48,938 bases of DNA, taken from assembly GCA_052148715.1 (NCBI GenBank), contig JBKQHQ010000243.1, positions 1 to 48,938 of the forward strand. The letters run 5' to 3'. Position 1 is the first letter of the stretch. Every line of letters starts with the position of its first letter. The notes beneath the pieces were generated by a model. The model had not been told where the DNA came from and made no database searches. It was given only the letters and a program-made list of their open reading frames with translations. Position numbers and translations under genes: made by a program. Positions 26,763 to 35,273 of the stretch are shown here, piece by piece. Source of the DNA: JBKQHQ01 sp052148715 (lineage in GTDB: Bacteria; Pseudomonadota; Alphaproteobacteria; Rhizobiales; Xanthobacteraceae).

Positions 26763-28505
26763 TCAATCTTCCTTCTCGGCTGGTTTATCGGTTTGGCGCG
26801 CCTTGAGCGCGGCGCCCAAGATATCGCCGAGGGAAGCGCCTGAATCGGAGGATCCAAACTGGGCGATAGCTTCCTTCTCTTCCGCGACCTCGAGCGCCTT
26901 GATCGACACCGTGACCTTGCGGGCCTTGCGGTCGAACTGCGTCACTCGCCCATCGACCTTCTGCCCAACCGAGAAGCGCTCCGGCCGCTGCTCGGAGCGC
27001 TCGCGCGCGAGCTCCCCGCGCTTGATGAAGGCCGTCAGGTCGGTCCCGACGATCTTCACGTCAATCCCCGCCTCCTTCACCTCGATGACCTCGCAGGTGA
27101 CGACGGCGCCCTTCTTCAACTCGCCCGCGGCGGCGGCGTCCGCGAAGGGGTCGCCCTGCAGCTGCTTCACGCCGAGCGAAATGCGTTCCTTCTCGACATC
27201 GACGTCGAGGACGACCGCCTTCACCTTGTCGCCCTTCTTGTACTCCTCGATCACCTGCTCACCGGGCCGGTTCCAGTCGAGATCGGAGAGGTGGACCATG
27301 CCGTCCACATCGCCGTCGAGGCCGAGGAAGAGGCCGAACTCGGTCTTGTTCTTGACCTCGCCCTCGACCTGGGTGCCCGCGGGATATTTCTCGACGAACA
27401 GTTCCCAGGGATTGCGCATCGTCTGCTTGAGGCCGAGCGAGATGCGGCGCTTGACCGGATCGACCTCAAGAATCTGCACCTCGACCTCTTGCGAGGTTGA
27501 TACGATCTTGCCGGGGTGCACGTTCTTTTTGGTCCACGACATCTCCGAGACGTGGATCAACCCCTCGATGCCGGGCTCGAGCTCGACGAAGGCGCCGTAG
27601 TCGGTGATGTTGGTGACTCGGCCTTTGAAGCGGGTGCCGACCGGATATTTCGCTTCGATGCCCTGCCATGGGTCGTCGAGCAACTGCTTCATGCCGAGCG
27701 AGATGCGATGGGTCTCGTGATTGATCTTGATGATCTTCACGCGCACCTGCTGCCCGATATTGAGCACCTCGGTCGGGTGGTTGACACGGCGCCATGCGAT
27801 ATCGGTCACATGCAGCAGGCCGTCGATGCCGCCGAGGTCGACGAACGCACCGTAGTCGGTGATGTTCTTGACCACGCCGTCGATAACCTGGCCTTCCTCG
27901 AGATTCTGCACCAGCTCTTGGCGCTGCTCGGCGCGCGTCTCTTCCAGCACCGTGCGGCGCGAAACGACGATGTTGCCGCGCCGCCGATCCATTTTCAGAA
28001 TCTGGAACGGCTGCTGCACGTTCATCAGCGGCGTCACATCGCGGATCGGGCGGATGTCGACTTGGCTGCGCGGCAGGAACGCCACGGCGCCGTCGAGATC
28101 GACGGTGAACCCGCCCTTCACCTGGTTGAAGATGACGCCGTGAACCTTCTCGTTGCCCTGGAACGCCTTCTCGAGCTTACCCCAGCTCTCCTCGCGCCGC
28201 GCCTTGTCGCGCGACAGGACCGCCTCGCCGAGCGCGTTCTCGACGCGCTCCAAATAAACCTCGACCGTGTCCCCGATCTTCAGATCCGACTGCCGGCCGG
28301 GTCCGGCGAACTCGCGCAACGGCACGCGGCCCTCGGTCTTCAGCCCCACGTCGATGACGGCGACATCCTTCTCGATGCCGACAATGGTTCCCTTGACGAC
28401 GGAACCTTCCTGCATCTTGCCGTCGTCGAAGGATTCGGCGAGCAGCTTGGCGAAATCTTCGCGCGAATGCGCGGGAACAGCGGTGGCGGTTGCAGCGATG
28501 GCCAT
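26763..28505 (-). CDS. rpsA: 30S ribosomal protein S1
   Basis: S1 binds mRNA leaders and helps place them on the 30S subunit. The 580-residue protein contains six S1 (OB-fold) repeats, recognisable from recurring segments: GSVVKGTIVGIEKDVAVIDV, VHGVIFNQVKGGFTVDL, GQVIDGVVKNITDYGAFVDL, GTRFKGRVTNITDYGAFVEL, GTQVEGEVKNKTEFGLFL and GAVVTCEVIEVKEAGIDV. Repeats 3 and 4 keep the RNA-binding ITDYGAFVxL...GLxHVxxxxW pattern. ATG 28505 follows GGAG closely. It lies downstream of cmk, the usual cmk-rpsA order. Confidence 0.98.
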   Translation of the reverse strand: MAIAATATAVPAHSREDFAKLLAESFDDGKMQEGSVVKGTIVGIEKDVAVIDVGLKTEGRVPLREFAGPGRQSDLKIGDTVEVYLERVENALGEAVLSRDKARREESWGKLEKAFQGNEKVHGVIFNQVKGGFTVDLDGAVAFLPRSQVDIRPIRDVTPLMNVQQPFQILKMDRRRGNIVVSRRTVLEETRAEQRQELVQNLEEGQVIDGVVKNITDYGAFVDLGGIDGLLHVTDIAWRRVNHPTEVLNIGQQVRVKIIKINHETHRISLGMKQLLDDPWQGIEAKYPVGTRFKGRVTNITDYGAFVELEPGIEGLIHVSEMSWTKKNVHPGKIVSTSQEVEVQILEVDPVKRRISLGLKQTMRNPWELFVEKYPAGTQVEGEVKNKTEFGLFLGLDGDVDGMVHLSDLDWNRPGEQVIEEYKKGDKVKAVVLDVDVEKERISLGVKQLQGDPFADAAAAGELKKGAVVTCEVIEVKEAGIDVKIVGTDLTAFIKRGELARERSEQRPERFSVGQKVDGRVTQFDRKARKVTVSIKALEVAEEKEAIAQFGSSDSGASLGDILGAALKARQTDKPAEKED

Positions 28506-28696
28506 GAAATCTCCAGACGGGTGGACCGGCGGCTAGTGTTGCCTGACGTCACTTCCGTTCGGGCCGAGGGCCCCGTAGCCCTCGACTGCCGCTGGCAACC
28601 AGCGGGCCGGCCCGATCAACCGAACGGTCGGGACAATGTGCTCCCGGGACGTGAAGGCGTCTCGCGCGGGAACGAAGCGGTGCGATCAACACCGAA

Positions 28697-28716
28697 AGGG
28701 CGCTGTTATGCGCCCT
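28697..28716 (-). terminator. Hairpin overlapping the end of cmk
   Basis: A seven-base stem (AGGGCGC / GCGCCCT) with an ATAACA loop on the minus strand overlaps the cmk stop codon and is followed by TTTC. It could terminate or attenuate aroA-cmk transcription before rpsA, which would then use its own promoter in the roughly 180-bp gap. The stem is short, so this remains a prediction. Confidence 0.5.
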
Positions 28717-29342
28717 CACTTCCTTCCAGCAGCTTCTACGATATCGACAGCGGCCCGGACAGCGGCTTCTATATCCAAATGTGTGGTATCGAGCAAGTAT
28801 GCATCGGCGGCGGGCTTTAAAGGGGCGACCGAACGGCTGCGGTCGCGCTCGTCGCGCCGCAGGATGTCCGCCAGCACCGCGGCATCGTCGACGGCTTCGC
28901 CGCGTGCGGCGAGCTCTTGCGCGCGGCGGCGGGCGCGCTCTTGCGGGCTTGCGGTGACGAAGATTTTAACCTGTGCCTGCGGGCAGATCACGGTTCCGAT
29001 ATCCCGGCCGTCGAGCACGGCGCCGGGCGGCGTCGCCGCGAAGTCGCGCTGGAATGCCAAGAGCGCGGTGCGCACCTCGGGAATGGCGGAGACGACGGAG
29101 GCCGCTTCCCCGACCGCGTAGGCCTTCAGGGCGGCTTCGTCGAAGCGGGTCGGGTCGAGCGCCAGGGCCGCCGCAAGCGCGCGCTGGGGGTCGTCGAGCT
29201 TGGCCCCTGCATCGAGCAGCGCCTTGGCCACGGCCCGATAGATCAGGCCGGTGTCGAGGTGGCGCAACCCGTAAAGCTGCGCCAGCCGCTTGGCGAGCGT
29301 TCCCTTGCCCGAGGCCGCCGGCCCATCGATGGCGATGATCAT
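28716..29342 (-). CDS. cmk: Cytidylate kinase
   Basis: Cmk phosphorylates CMP and dCMP using ATP. The 208-residue protein opens with the P-loop IIAIDGPAASGKGTLAKRLA, then GLRHLDTGLIYRAVA (CMP site), VLDGRDIGTVICPQA, KIFVTASPQERARRRAQEL and ILRRDERDRSRSVAPLKPA, the lid with its Arg residues. ATG 29342 overlaps the aroA stop by four bases. The aroA-cmk-rpsA order is widely conserved. Confidence 0.97.
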   Translation of the reverse strand: MIIAIDGPAASGKGTLAKRLAQLYGLRHLDTGLIYRAVAKALLDAGAKLDDPQRALAAALALDPTRFDEAALKAYAVGEAASVVSAIPEVRTALLAFQRDFAATPPGAVLDGRDIGTVICPQAQVKIFVTASPQERARRRAQELAARGEAVDDAAVLADILRRDERDRSRSVAPLKPAADAYLLDTTHLDIEAAVRAAVDIVEAAGRK

Positions 29343-30670
29343 GCTAGATCGGACCCCAGGCCGCGCATGATCGACACGAAGCCCGGAAAGCTCGTGGCAA
29401 TGAAGCCGGAATCGTCGATCCCCACGGGTTTCTCGCTCGCCAATCCCATGATCAGGGCGGCCATCGCGATACGGTGGTCCATATGGGTCGCAACGAGGCC
29501 GCCCCCTGGCGCGCGCGCGCTCCCCTGCACGATCAGGTCATCGCCGTCGATCTCCGCGGCGATGCCGTTGACGCGCAGCATCGCCGCGGTCGCGGCGAGC
29601 CGATCGGATTCCTTCACCCGCAGCTCCCGCAGACCGCACATACGCGTAGTCCCTTCGGCAAAAGCCGCCGCGACCGCAAGAATCGGGTATTCGTCGATCA
29701 TGCTCGGCGCGCGCTCGGGCGGAACCTCCACGCCGCGCAACGGACCTGGATGGATGCGAAGATCGGCCACCTCCTCGCCCTCGTTGCGCCGCTCGAGCAC
29801 CTCGATCACGGCGCCCATCTCCCGCAACGTGGTGAACAGACCGGTGCGCAGCGGGTTGGTCATGACCCCTTCAAGAATGACGTCGGAGCCCGCAACGATC
29901 AGCGCACCGACGAGCGCAAACGCGGCCGACGACGGATCGGCCGGCACCGCGACCGGCGCCGGCACCAGCTCGGGCTGACCGCTGAGCGTGATGCGGCGGC
30001 CATGCGCGCCATGCGCTTCGACGCGCACGTCGGCACCGAAATGGGTGAGCATGCGCTCGGTGTGATCGCGCGTCGCCTCGGTCTCGACGATCGTGGTTTC
30101 GCCGGGGGCGGCAAGGCCCGCGAGCAGCACCGCCGATTTGAGCTGCGCCGAGGCCACCGGCGGCTCGTAGACAATGGGGATGGGGTCGGTCGCCCCCTGC
30201 AGCGTCACCGGCAGGCGTCCTCCGTCGGCGCAGTCGAGGGTGTGCGCGCCGATCCGCTCGAGCGGGTCGAGCACGCGCCGCATCGGCCGCTTCCGTAGGC
30301 TCGCGTCCCCATCGAACGTGGCGGTGATCGGGCACCCGGCCGCCGCGCCGAGAACCAAACGGCAACCGGTGCCGGAATTGCCGAAATCGAGGACGCCGTC
30401 GGGCGCCTTGAAGCCGCCCACGCCGACGCCGTGCACACGCCATATCCCCTCGCCGGTGCGCTCGACACTAGCACCCAGCGCCCGCATAGCCTTGGCGGTA
30501 TTGAGCACGTCCTCCCCTTCGAGGAGCCCGGAGATCCGCGTTTCGCCGACCGCCAGCGCGCCGAAGATCAGCGACCGGTGCGAAATCGATTTATCGCCCG
30601 GCACGCGGACGCGGCCGCGCAGCTGAGCGCCGCGACGGGCGGTGAGAGGCGTTGGCGGGGCCGGTTGCAC
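29339..30670 (-). CDS. aroA: 3-phosphoshikimate 1-carboxyvinyltransferase (EPSP synthase), class II-like with Gly at position 100
   Basis: AroA transfers enolpyruvate from PEP to shikimate-3-phosphate, the sixth shikimate-pathway step and the glyphosate target. The 443-residue protein has VRVPGDKSISHRSLIFG, the PEP loop DFGNSGTGCRL, ASLRKRPMRRVLDPL, ASAQLKSAVLLAGL, the catalytic RAPSMIDEYPILAVAAAF and LRELRVKESDRLA. The overall text is close to class II enzymes such as CP4. The residue matching CP4 Ala100, which gives glyphosate insensitivity, is Gly here (GNSGTG, G100). The start is uncertain: GTG 30670 gives a normal length, while the open frame to 30778 runs into a repeat and looks non-coding. 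Confidence 0.94.
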   Translation of the reverse strand: MQPAPPTPLTARRGAQLRGRVRVPGDKSISHRSLIFGALAVGETRISGLLEGEDVLNTAKAMRALGASVERTGEGIWRVHGVGVGGFKAPDGVLDFGNSGTGCRLVLGAAAGCPITATFDGDASLRKRPMRRVLDPLERIGAHTLDCADGGRLPVTLQGATDPIPIVYEPPVASAQLKSAVLLAGLAAPGETTIVETEATRDHTERMLTHFGADVRVEAHGAHGRRITLSGQPELVPAPVAVPADPSSAAFALVGALIVAGSDVILEGVMTNPLRTGLFTTLREMGAVIEVLERRNEGEEVADLRIHPGPLRGVEVPPERAPSMIDEYPILAVAAAFAEGTTRMCGLRELRVKESDRLAATAAMLRVNGIAAEIDGDDLIVQGSARAPGGGLVATHMDHRIAMAALIMGLASEKPVGIDDSGFIATSFPGFVSIMRGLGSDLA

Positions 30671-30740
30671 GGACTTGACCCAATGAAGGCGTTGGCGGTT
30701 TTTCCCTACTACCACGCGCCTATTGCCCCCGTCATCCTGC

Positions 30741-30850
30741 CGCCTCGGCATATCCCGGTTCGAGTAGAATCGGGACATCGCGTGGATTCACTATTTGGCG
30801 CAGGTTCTTATCGGCAAACCGGCATCCGCTTTGCCGGAACATGCGCCGCG
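30741..30850. repeat. REP-like element in the aroA upstream region
   Basis: The hairpin core CGGCAAA (30812-30818) / TTTGCCG (30830-30836) is followed by GAACATGCG. It matches the element at 20488-20511 and resembles a long repeat I recall from Bradyrhizobium-type genomes. An upstream part (GGTTCGAGTAGAATCGGGAC, 30754-30773) may belong to the same element. It fills the divergent gap between aroA and the next + strand gene. Confidence 0.55.
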
Positions 30851-30929
30851 GCCCGGCGGCGCTATTGACAGCGCCGGGGCAACTGGCCAAGTGAAGCACT
30901 CAATTTCCCCGAACGCTCAAGGATTGACC

Positions 30930-31334
30930 GTGGCTAAACCCGAGCTTGGCACCAAGCGCGCCTGCGGCAATTGCGGCGCAAAGTTTTACGACCTCAGCAA
31001 GGACCCGATCGTTTGCCCGAAATGCAGCACCGTGTTCCAGCCTGCGGCGGCTCCCGTATCGCGCACCCGGCATGAAGCCGCACGCGCGCCGGCGCCCGTC
31101 GAGGAGGCCGTCGTTCCCGAAACGCCCGAGGCCGAATTCGTTTCCCTCGAGGAGGCCGACGTCGAGAGCTCGGGCGGCAAGGGGGCGGCGGCGGTCGAAG
31201 GCGCCGAGGGGGAGGATGAGGACATCGAGATCGACGAGAGCTTGGACGATGCTGCCTTCATCGAAGAGACCGAGGAAGGCGAGGACGACGTGACTGACAT
31301 CATCGGCGACGTCGAGGACGAGGAGGAGACCTGA
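30930..31334 (+). CDS. Zinc-ribbon protein with acidic tail, TIGR02300 (FYDLN acid) family
   Basis: A 134-residue cytoplasmic protein of unknown function, conserved in alphaproteobacteria. The N-terminal segment TKRACGNCGAKFYDLSKDP and IVCPKCSTVFQP holds two CxxC pairs (a zinc ribbon) around the family's FYDL signature. The remainder is strongly acidic and low in complexity (EGEDEDIEIDESLDDAAF, ending DVEDEEET), probably disordered. GTG 30930 with AAGGA upstream is chosen because the family starts at AKPELGTKR; the open frame from 30795 lies in a repeat. It stands just before a tRNA gene, as I recall in relatives. Confidence 0.9.
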   Translation: MAKPELGTKRACGNCGAKFYDLSKDPIVCPKCSTVFQPAAAPVSRTRHEAARAPAPVEEAVVPETPEAEFVSLEEADVESSGGKGAAAVEGAEGEDEDIEIDESLDDAAFIEETEEGEDDVTDIIGDVEDEEET

Positions 31335-31464
31335 GGCCGCCCGCGCATTTGCGATCGCACGGGCCTTGTGACAAAAAGGCGGCGCGTTCGGCATGCCGCC
31401 ACCTAGCGGGAGCGGCGGAAATGGGAGCGCCCCGGCATCACCGGGAGAATTAGGGACTAAGATC

Positions 31465-31540
<76 letters not shown>

Positions 31541-31635
31541 AACAAATAGAATGGTTGATTAGTTTCATTTTTGGCGAAGTAGTCTGGGTCACCCCATCCG
31601 CACAGGATAGTCGTCCAGAATTTCAGGCGTAAAGT

Positions 31636-32169
31636 TTGACTAAGCCTGGGTGTTGGGCAGTCGCCGTGCACAGAACGAGTGCCGTTTTAGGCTCCGCTCT
31701 TTTCTTCGTGGTCGCGCCCTGCGTGGTCGCGGGGCTCATTCCATGGTCGATCACGCGCTGGCAACTTCTGCCAGCGTTCTTCGGTCTGGAGCCGACGCGT
31801 GCCGTCGGGGTGCTATTGATGCTCGCCGGCCTGCCTGGGCTGGTCGATTCTTTTGGGCGGTTTGCACTGGAAGGGCTCGGCACCCCCGCGCCGGTTGCTC
31901 CGCCCCGCCATCTCGTAGTGACGGGACTTTATCGCCACGTGCGCAATCCGATGTACGTGGCGCTCGTCGCTATCATTCTGGGCCAAGCCGTCTTGCTCGG
32001 CGATTGGCGCCTCGTCGTGTACGGCGCGCTGTTCTGGCTCGCCAGCCCCTTGTTCGTCGTGGCGTATGAAGAGCCTAGGCTCGAGCAAACCTTTGGGGAA
32101 GAGTACGCATCCTTTCGCGCCAACGTCCCACGCTGGATTCCGCGTTTGACCCCGTGGCGCGCAAAATAA
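31636..32169 (+). CDS. Isoprenylcysteine carboxyl methyltransferase-like integral membrane protein
   Basis: A membrane protein of at most 177 residues with about four hydrophobic helices (SALFFVVAPCVVAGLIPW; AVGVLLMLAGLPGLVDSF; VALVAIILGQAVLLG; LVVYGALFWLASPLFVVAYE). The C-terminal half carries the ICMT/PEMT methyltransferase signature GLYRHVRNPMYVAL, and EEPRLEQTFGEEYASFRANV with the typical PRWIPR end. Bacterial members probably methylate lipids or isoprenoid-linked substrates with S-adenosylmethionine; the substrate is unknown. The start is TTG 31636 or, more likely, GTG 31666 (MHRTSAVLGS). Confidence 0.82.
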   Translation: MTKPGCWAVAVHRTSAVLGSALFFVVAPCVVAGLIPWSITRWQLLPAFFGLEPTRAVGVLLMLAGLPGLVDSFGRFALEGLGTPAPVAPPRHLVVTGLYRHVRNPMYVALVAIILGQAVLLGDWRLVVYGALFWLASPLFVVAYEEPRLEQTFGEEYASFRANVPRWIPRLTPWRAK

Positions 32170-32257
32170 CAAATGGCGATCAGCCCCGTGGTTCGTGCTC
32201 AGATTAAGCGCCGATGATCTTGGCATCGTGTCGTCGATGCCGCGCATGGTCTTTTCC

Positions 32258-33487
32258 TCACGCCGCCTGGAGCGTCACGGTCTGCGTGACGTTGTGATGG
32301 TAGCCGGCCGGGTTGAGGATCAGGCTCGCCGTCTGGCTCTGCCCGATCGCATTGGTGGCGCGCGCGGTCACCGGATTCTTGCCTGGCTTGGCACTCAGCT
32401 CGTAGCTCCACGGCCGGAACGCGTAACGGCCGAGATCCTCGCCGAGCTTCGCCGCCGCCCAGCTGTTGCCGCCGTCGGTAGAAATCTCGACGGCGCGGAT
32501 GCCGTAGCCGCCGTCCCAGGCGATCCCGGCCACCAGGACCCTGCCTCGCCTTACGACCGCGCCGTCCTTGTGACTGGTGATGAGCGAATTCACCATCATC
32601 TCGGTGATCGGGGTGCTGGCCTCGGTCTCCTGCGAGATGAAGCGCGTCACCAGCGGAAACTTGCCGGTCGGGATGCGGTACGCCGACTTCATCCAGAAAC
32701 CGTCGAACGGCCGGGTCACCGCGCGGATCGAGGTGAGGTGCTTCATCCAATAGGTACCGGTCCAGCCCGGCAGGACGAGGCGCGCGGGGAACCCGTTCCA
32801 ATGCGGCAGCGGCTGGCCATTCATCGCGTAGGCGATGATGGTCGTCTCCTCGATCGCCTTGGCGACGGGAATGCTCTTGATAAAATCCGGGGTCGTATCG
32901 GCGACCGGCCCGTCGGCGCCGTCGAGCACGATCTCGACCGCCTCCTGCTTCAGACCGGCCTTGTCGAGCACGTCCTTGAGCCGCACACCCTTCCAGCGCG
33001 CGCAGCCCATGGCGCCATAGCCCCATTGAACGCCGGCGACATGCGGCTCGAACAGGCCGCGGCGGTTGCCCGAGCATTGATTGACCGCCACCGCCTCGGT
33101 TGCCGGCATTTGCTTGAGATCATCCAACGTCAGCTCGATTTCGCCGTTCACTCCGTCGCCGCCGACGGTCAGGCGCCAAAACGCCGCATCGAGCACAGGG
33201 ATCTCCGCGAGGTGATAGCGCACGAAGAAGGCGTCGTTGGGTGTGATGGGTGTGTGGAAATAGTCCATCGGCGTCTCGTAGTTCGGCGGCCGATAGCTCA
33301 GCTTGATGAGCGGCTTCTTGCCCGGTAGTCGATCGAGCACCGCCTCGGTGCGTGTGCCCGCCGGCAGCGCCGCGGGCAAGCCGACGACGGCCGCTTCGGC
33401 TTCAAGCAGGCGAGGAACGGCAAGATTGCCGCCGACGAGCGCGGCCCCCGCGCCGGCCACCTCAAGCAAACGACGACGTGTGATCAT
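32258..33487 (-). CDS. SorA-like molybdopterin sulfite dehydrogenase, Tat-exported
   Basis: A 409-residue molybdenum oxidoreductase of the sulfite oxidase family. The N-terminus MITRRRLLEVAGAGAALVGG is a twin-arginine signal. The Mo-ligating Cys is C138 in AVAVNQCSGNRRGLF. Further marks are WGYGAMGCARWKGVRLKDVL, the arginine-containing FPARLVLPGWTGTYWMKHL, and the C-terminal dimerisation domain with GIAWDGGYGIRAVEISTDGG. It resembles SorA, which oxidises sulfite in the periplasm and passes electrons to the cytochrome SorB. No sorB lies next to it; the only nearby c-type cytochromes are at 35274 and 41330. ATG 33487 is chosen; the longer frame has no family support. Confidence 0.87.
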   Translation of the reverse strand: MITRRRLLEVAGAGAALVGGNLAVPRLLEAEAAVVGLPAALPAGTRTEAVLDRLPGKKPLIKLSYRPPNYETPMDYFHTPITPNDAFFVRYHLAEIPVLDAAFWRLTVGGDGVNGEIELTLDDLKQMPATEAVAVNQCSGNRRGLFEPHVAGVQWGYGAMGCARWKGVRLKDVLDKAGLKQEAVEIVLDGADGPVADTTPDFIKSIPVAKAIEETTIIAYAMNGQPLPHWNGFPARLVLPGWTGTYWMKHLTSIRAVTRPFDGFWMKSAYRIPTGKFPLVTRFISQETEASTPITEMMVNSLITSHKDGAVVRRGRVLVAGIAWDGGYGIRAVEISTDGGNSWAAAKLGEDLGRYAFRPWSYELSAKPGKNPVTARATNAIGQSQTASLILNPAGYHHNVTQTVTLQAA

Positions 33488-33940
33488 GTCCCCCACGCTA
33501 CTTGTTTTTGCGACTTGGGCGCACCTCCAGGCGCAAGCTCCGCCGCCGTGGCGACGAGAAAGCGGCGGTCCGTCTTGTGTGCGGCTGGTGCGGTCATGAC
33601 GCGAATCGGGCAGAGCATAGCGCGGGCCGTGCGGCGGCCAAGGCCCGCCTGGCTCCACCATGACGCCCGATTGCGATCGCCCCGCCACATGCAGCATCAG
33701 GCCGCCCTGCTTGGTCGATGCGGTCAGCAATCGTTAAGAGAAAATCCCTTATGCAGAGGTACGCGCCGCCTGCTCAGACGGATTCCGTCGGGGCTGGTGA
33801 ATATGGCGGTGCGCACATATTGGCCCGGTGAACGTCCGCGCGCTTTCGCGCGCGGGATTCGCCGGCGGATTTGCATGGGTCGGACGGGGGTCGCGCTAGG
33901 CCTCGTGATCCGGCCGAGGCTAGGGGGGTTGATCACCGTG
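33488..33940. other. 453-bp divergent intergenic region
   Basis: The gap separates the leftward sulfite dehydrogenase gene from the rightward diguanylate cyclase gene. Open frames cross it but show no protein-like composition. A weak dyad (TAAGAGAAAATCCCTTA, 33735-33751) is the only structure I see; it could be part of a promoter. I find no RNA gene. Confidence 0.4.
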
Positions 33941-34990
33941 ATGAGCCGCGACCACGATTACACCCTGCGGATCGCCGAGATGGCGCTCGAAAGGATCAAG
34001 TCTTTGTCGTTGCCGGCGGATCCGCCGGGCTATGAATTGTGGTACTCTTATGTGGCCGGGCACAATGCCGAGCTAAACCGGAGCGTTAATCGCGCGCTCG
34101 ACGCCGGCGACGGCTTGTCGCTCCCTCGGCTTGATGAGATCTATGACGAACACCTGTCGCCGTCGCGGACGCGCTCGGGTGTCGAACGCGTCGGAACGCA
34201 GGTTTCAGGCGAGATCGATAATATCATCGGGATGCTCGACGAGCTCATTCTGTCGACATCCGAAACCCGCGGCAATTGTGCCGACGCCTCCAGCAAGCTG
34301 GCCGAGTCGAGCGATCGGAACTCGGTCCGGGCGGTTGCGGATGCGCTCGTCAAATCGTTGCGCTCGGTCGAGTTGCGCCAGGCGGCCTTGGAGCAGAGGC
34401 TGGGCGCTTCAAAGCATGAACTCGAAGTGTTGCAGCAGGCGCTCACAATGATGTCGATCGAGGCCAGCCTCGACACCATTACCGGCTTGGCCAATCGCCG
34501 GCATTTCGACCGGGCGATTGAGACGGCCATCGAACAAGCCGACGCGGCGTTCGTTCCGGTGTCTCTGCTCATGATCGACATCGACAACTTCAAGGTTTTC
34601 AATGATCAGTTCGGCCATGTGACCGGCGATAGCGTTCTGCGCTTGGTCGGAGCCGCGCTGAAGCAATCGATCAAGGGGCAAGACATCGCCGCGCGCTACG
34701 GCGGCGAGGAGTTCGCCGTCATCCTCCCCAACACCGACCTCCGCGGCGCCGCCGTGGTCGCCGAGCAGGTTCGCCGCAAGATCGCAGGCGGAGAGCTGAA
34801 GCGACGTTCCGACGGGCAGCGCCTCGGTGCGATCACCGTGTCGATCGGCGTTGCATCGCATCAACGGGGCGAACGCTCGAGGACAATGATCGAACGCGCC
34901 GATGCTTGCCTCTATGAGGCCAAACGCGCTGGACGAAACTGCACGCGATGTGAGGACGATCAGGCCGGGCTGCGGGGAAATGCAGCCTGA
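33941..34990 (+). CDS. GGDEF-domain diguanylate cyclase
   Basis: Makes cyclic di-GMP from two GTP. The 349-residue protein has an N-terminal helical region of about 180 residues that starts RDHDYTLRIAEMALERIKS and becomes coiled coil (SVELRQAALEQRLGASKHEL). The GGDEF domain begins at DTITGLANRRHFDRAI and has LLMIDIDNFKVFNDQFGH and the active loop AARYGGEEFAVILP (GGEEF). The inhibitory RxxD site is not kept: the residues at that position read KGQD. No transmembrane helix is seen, so the enzyme is probably cytoplasmic. ATG 33941 follows a G-rich stretch; GTG 33938 or starts farther upstream (33876) cannot be excluded. Confidence 0.88.
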   Translation: MSRDHDYTLRIAEMALERIKSLSLPADPPGYELWYSYVAGHNAELNRSVNRALDAGDGLSLPRLDEIYDEHLSPSRTRSGVERVGTQVSGEIDNIIGMLDELILSTSETRGNCADASSKLAESSDRNSVRAVADALVKSLRSVELRQAALEQRLGASKHELEVLQQALTMMSIEASLDTITGLANRRHFDRAIETAIEQADAAFVPVSLLMIDIDNFKVFNDQFGHVTGDSVLRLVGAALKQSIKGQDIAARYGGEEFAVILPNTDLRGAAVVAEQVRRKIAGGELKRRSDGQRLGAITVSIGVASHQRGERSRTMIERADACLYEAKRAGRNCTRCEDDQAGLRGNAA

Positions 34991-35273
34991 CGCGCCGAGC
35001 GCGCCGCACCCAGCAGACCCGGTCGCGACCGATCGGAAACCGGCCGCCAGGGACGAACCACATTCCGGCATCGTGATTACGTGACCGATATTATCAAGTG
35101 GCGGCCGCAATAGCACCCGTCGCACGCCTGCGCCGTTGGGTTTAGAGCGGCGCGTCCATCGCAACTCGCCTTTGGTCCGGAACGGCGATATGTTAGCTTG
35201 TGCCTGGGAGGCAAGGCGCCGATCGTCCTTGATAGAAATCGTCGCAAGCCGAACAACAAAAGGAGCGCACGCG

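Noticed and set aside
35136..35273. N-terminal extension of the haem c protein
   Set aside because: It would bury the signal peptide; ATG 35274 has AAAAGGAG and begins the signal sequence.
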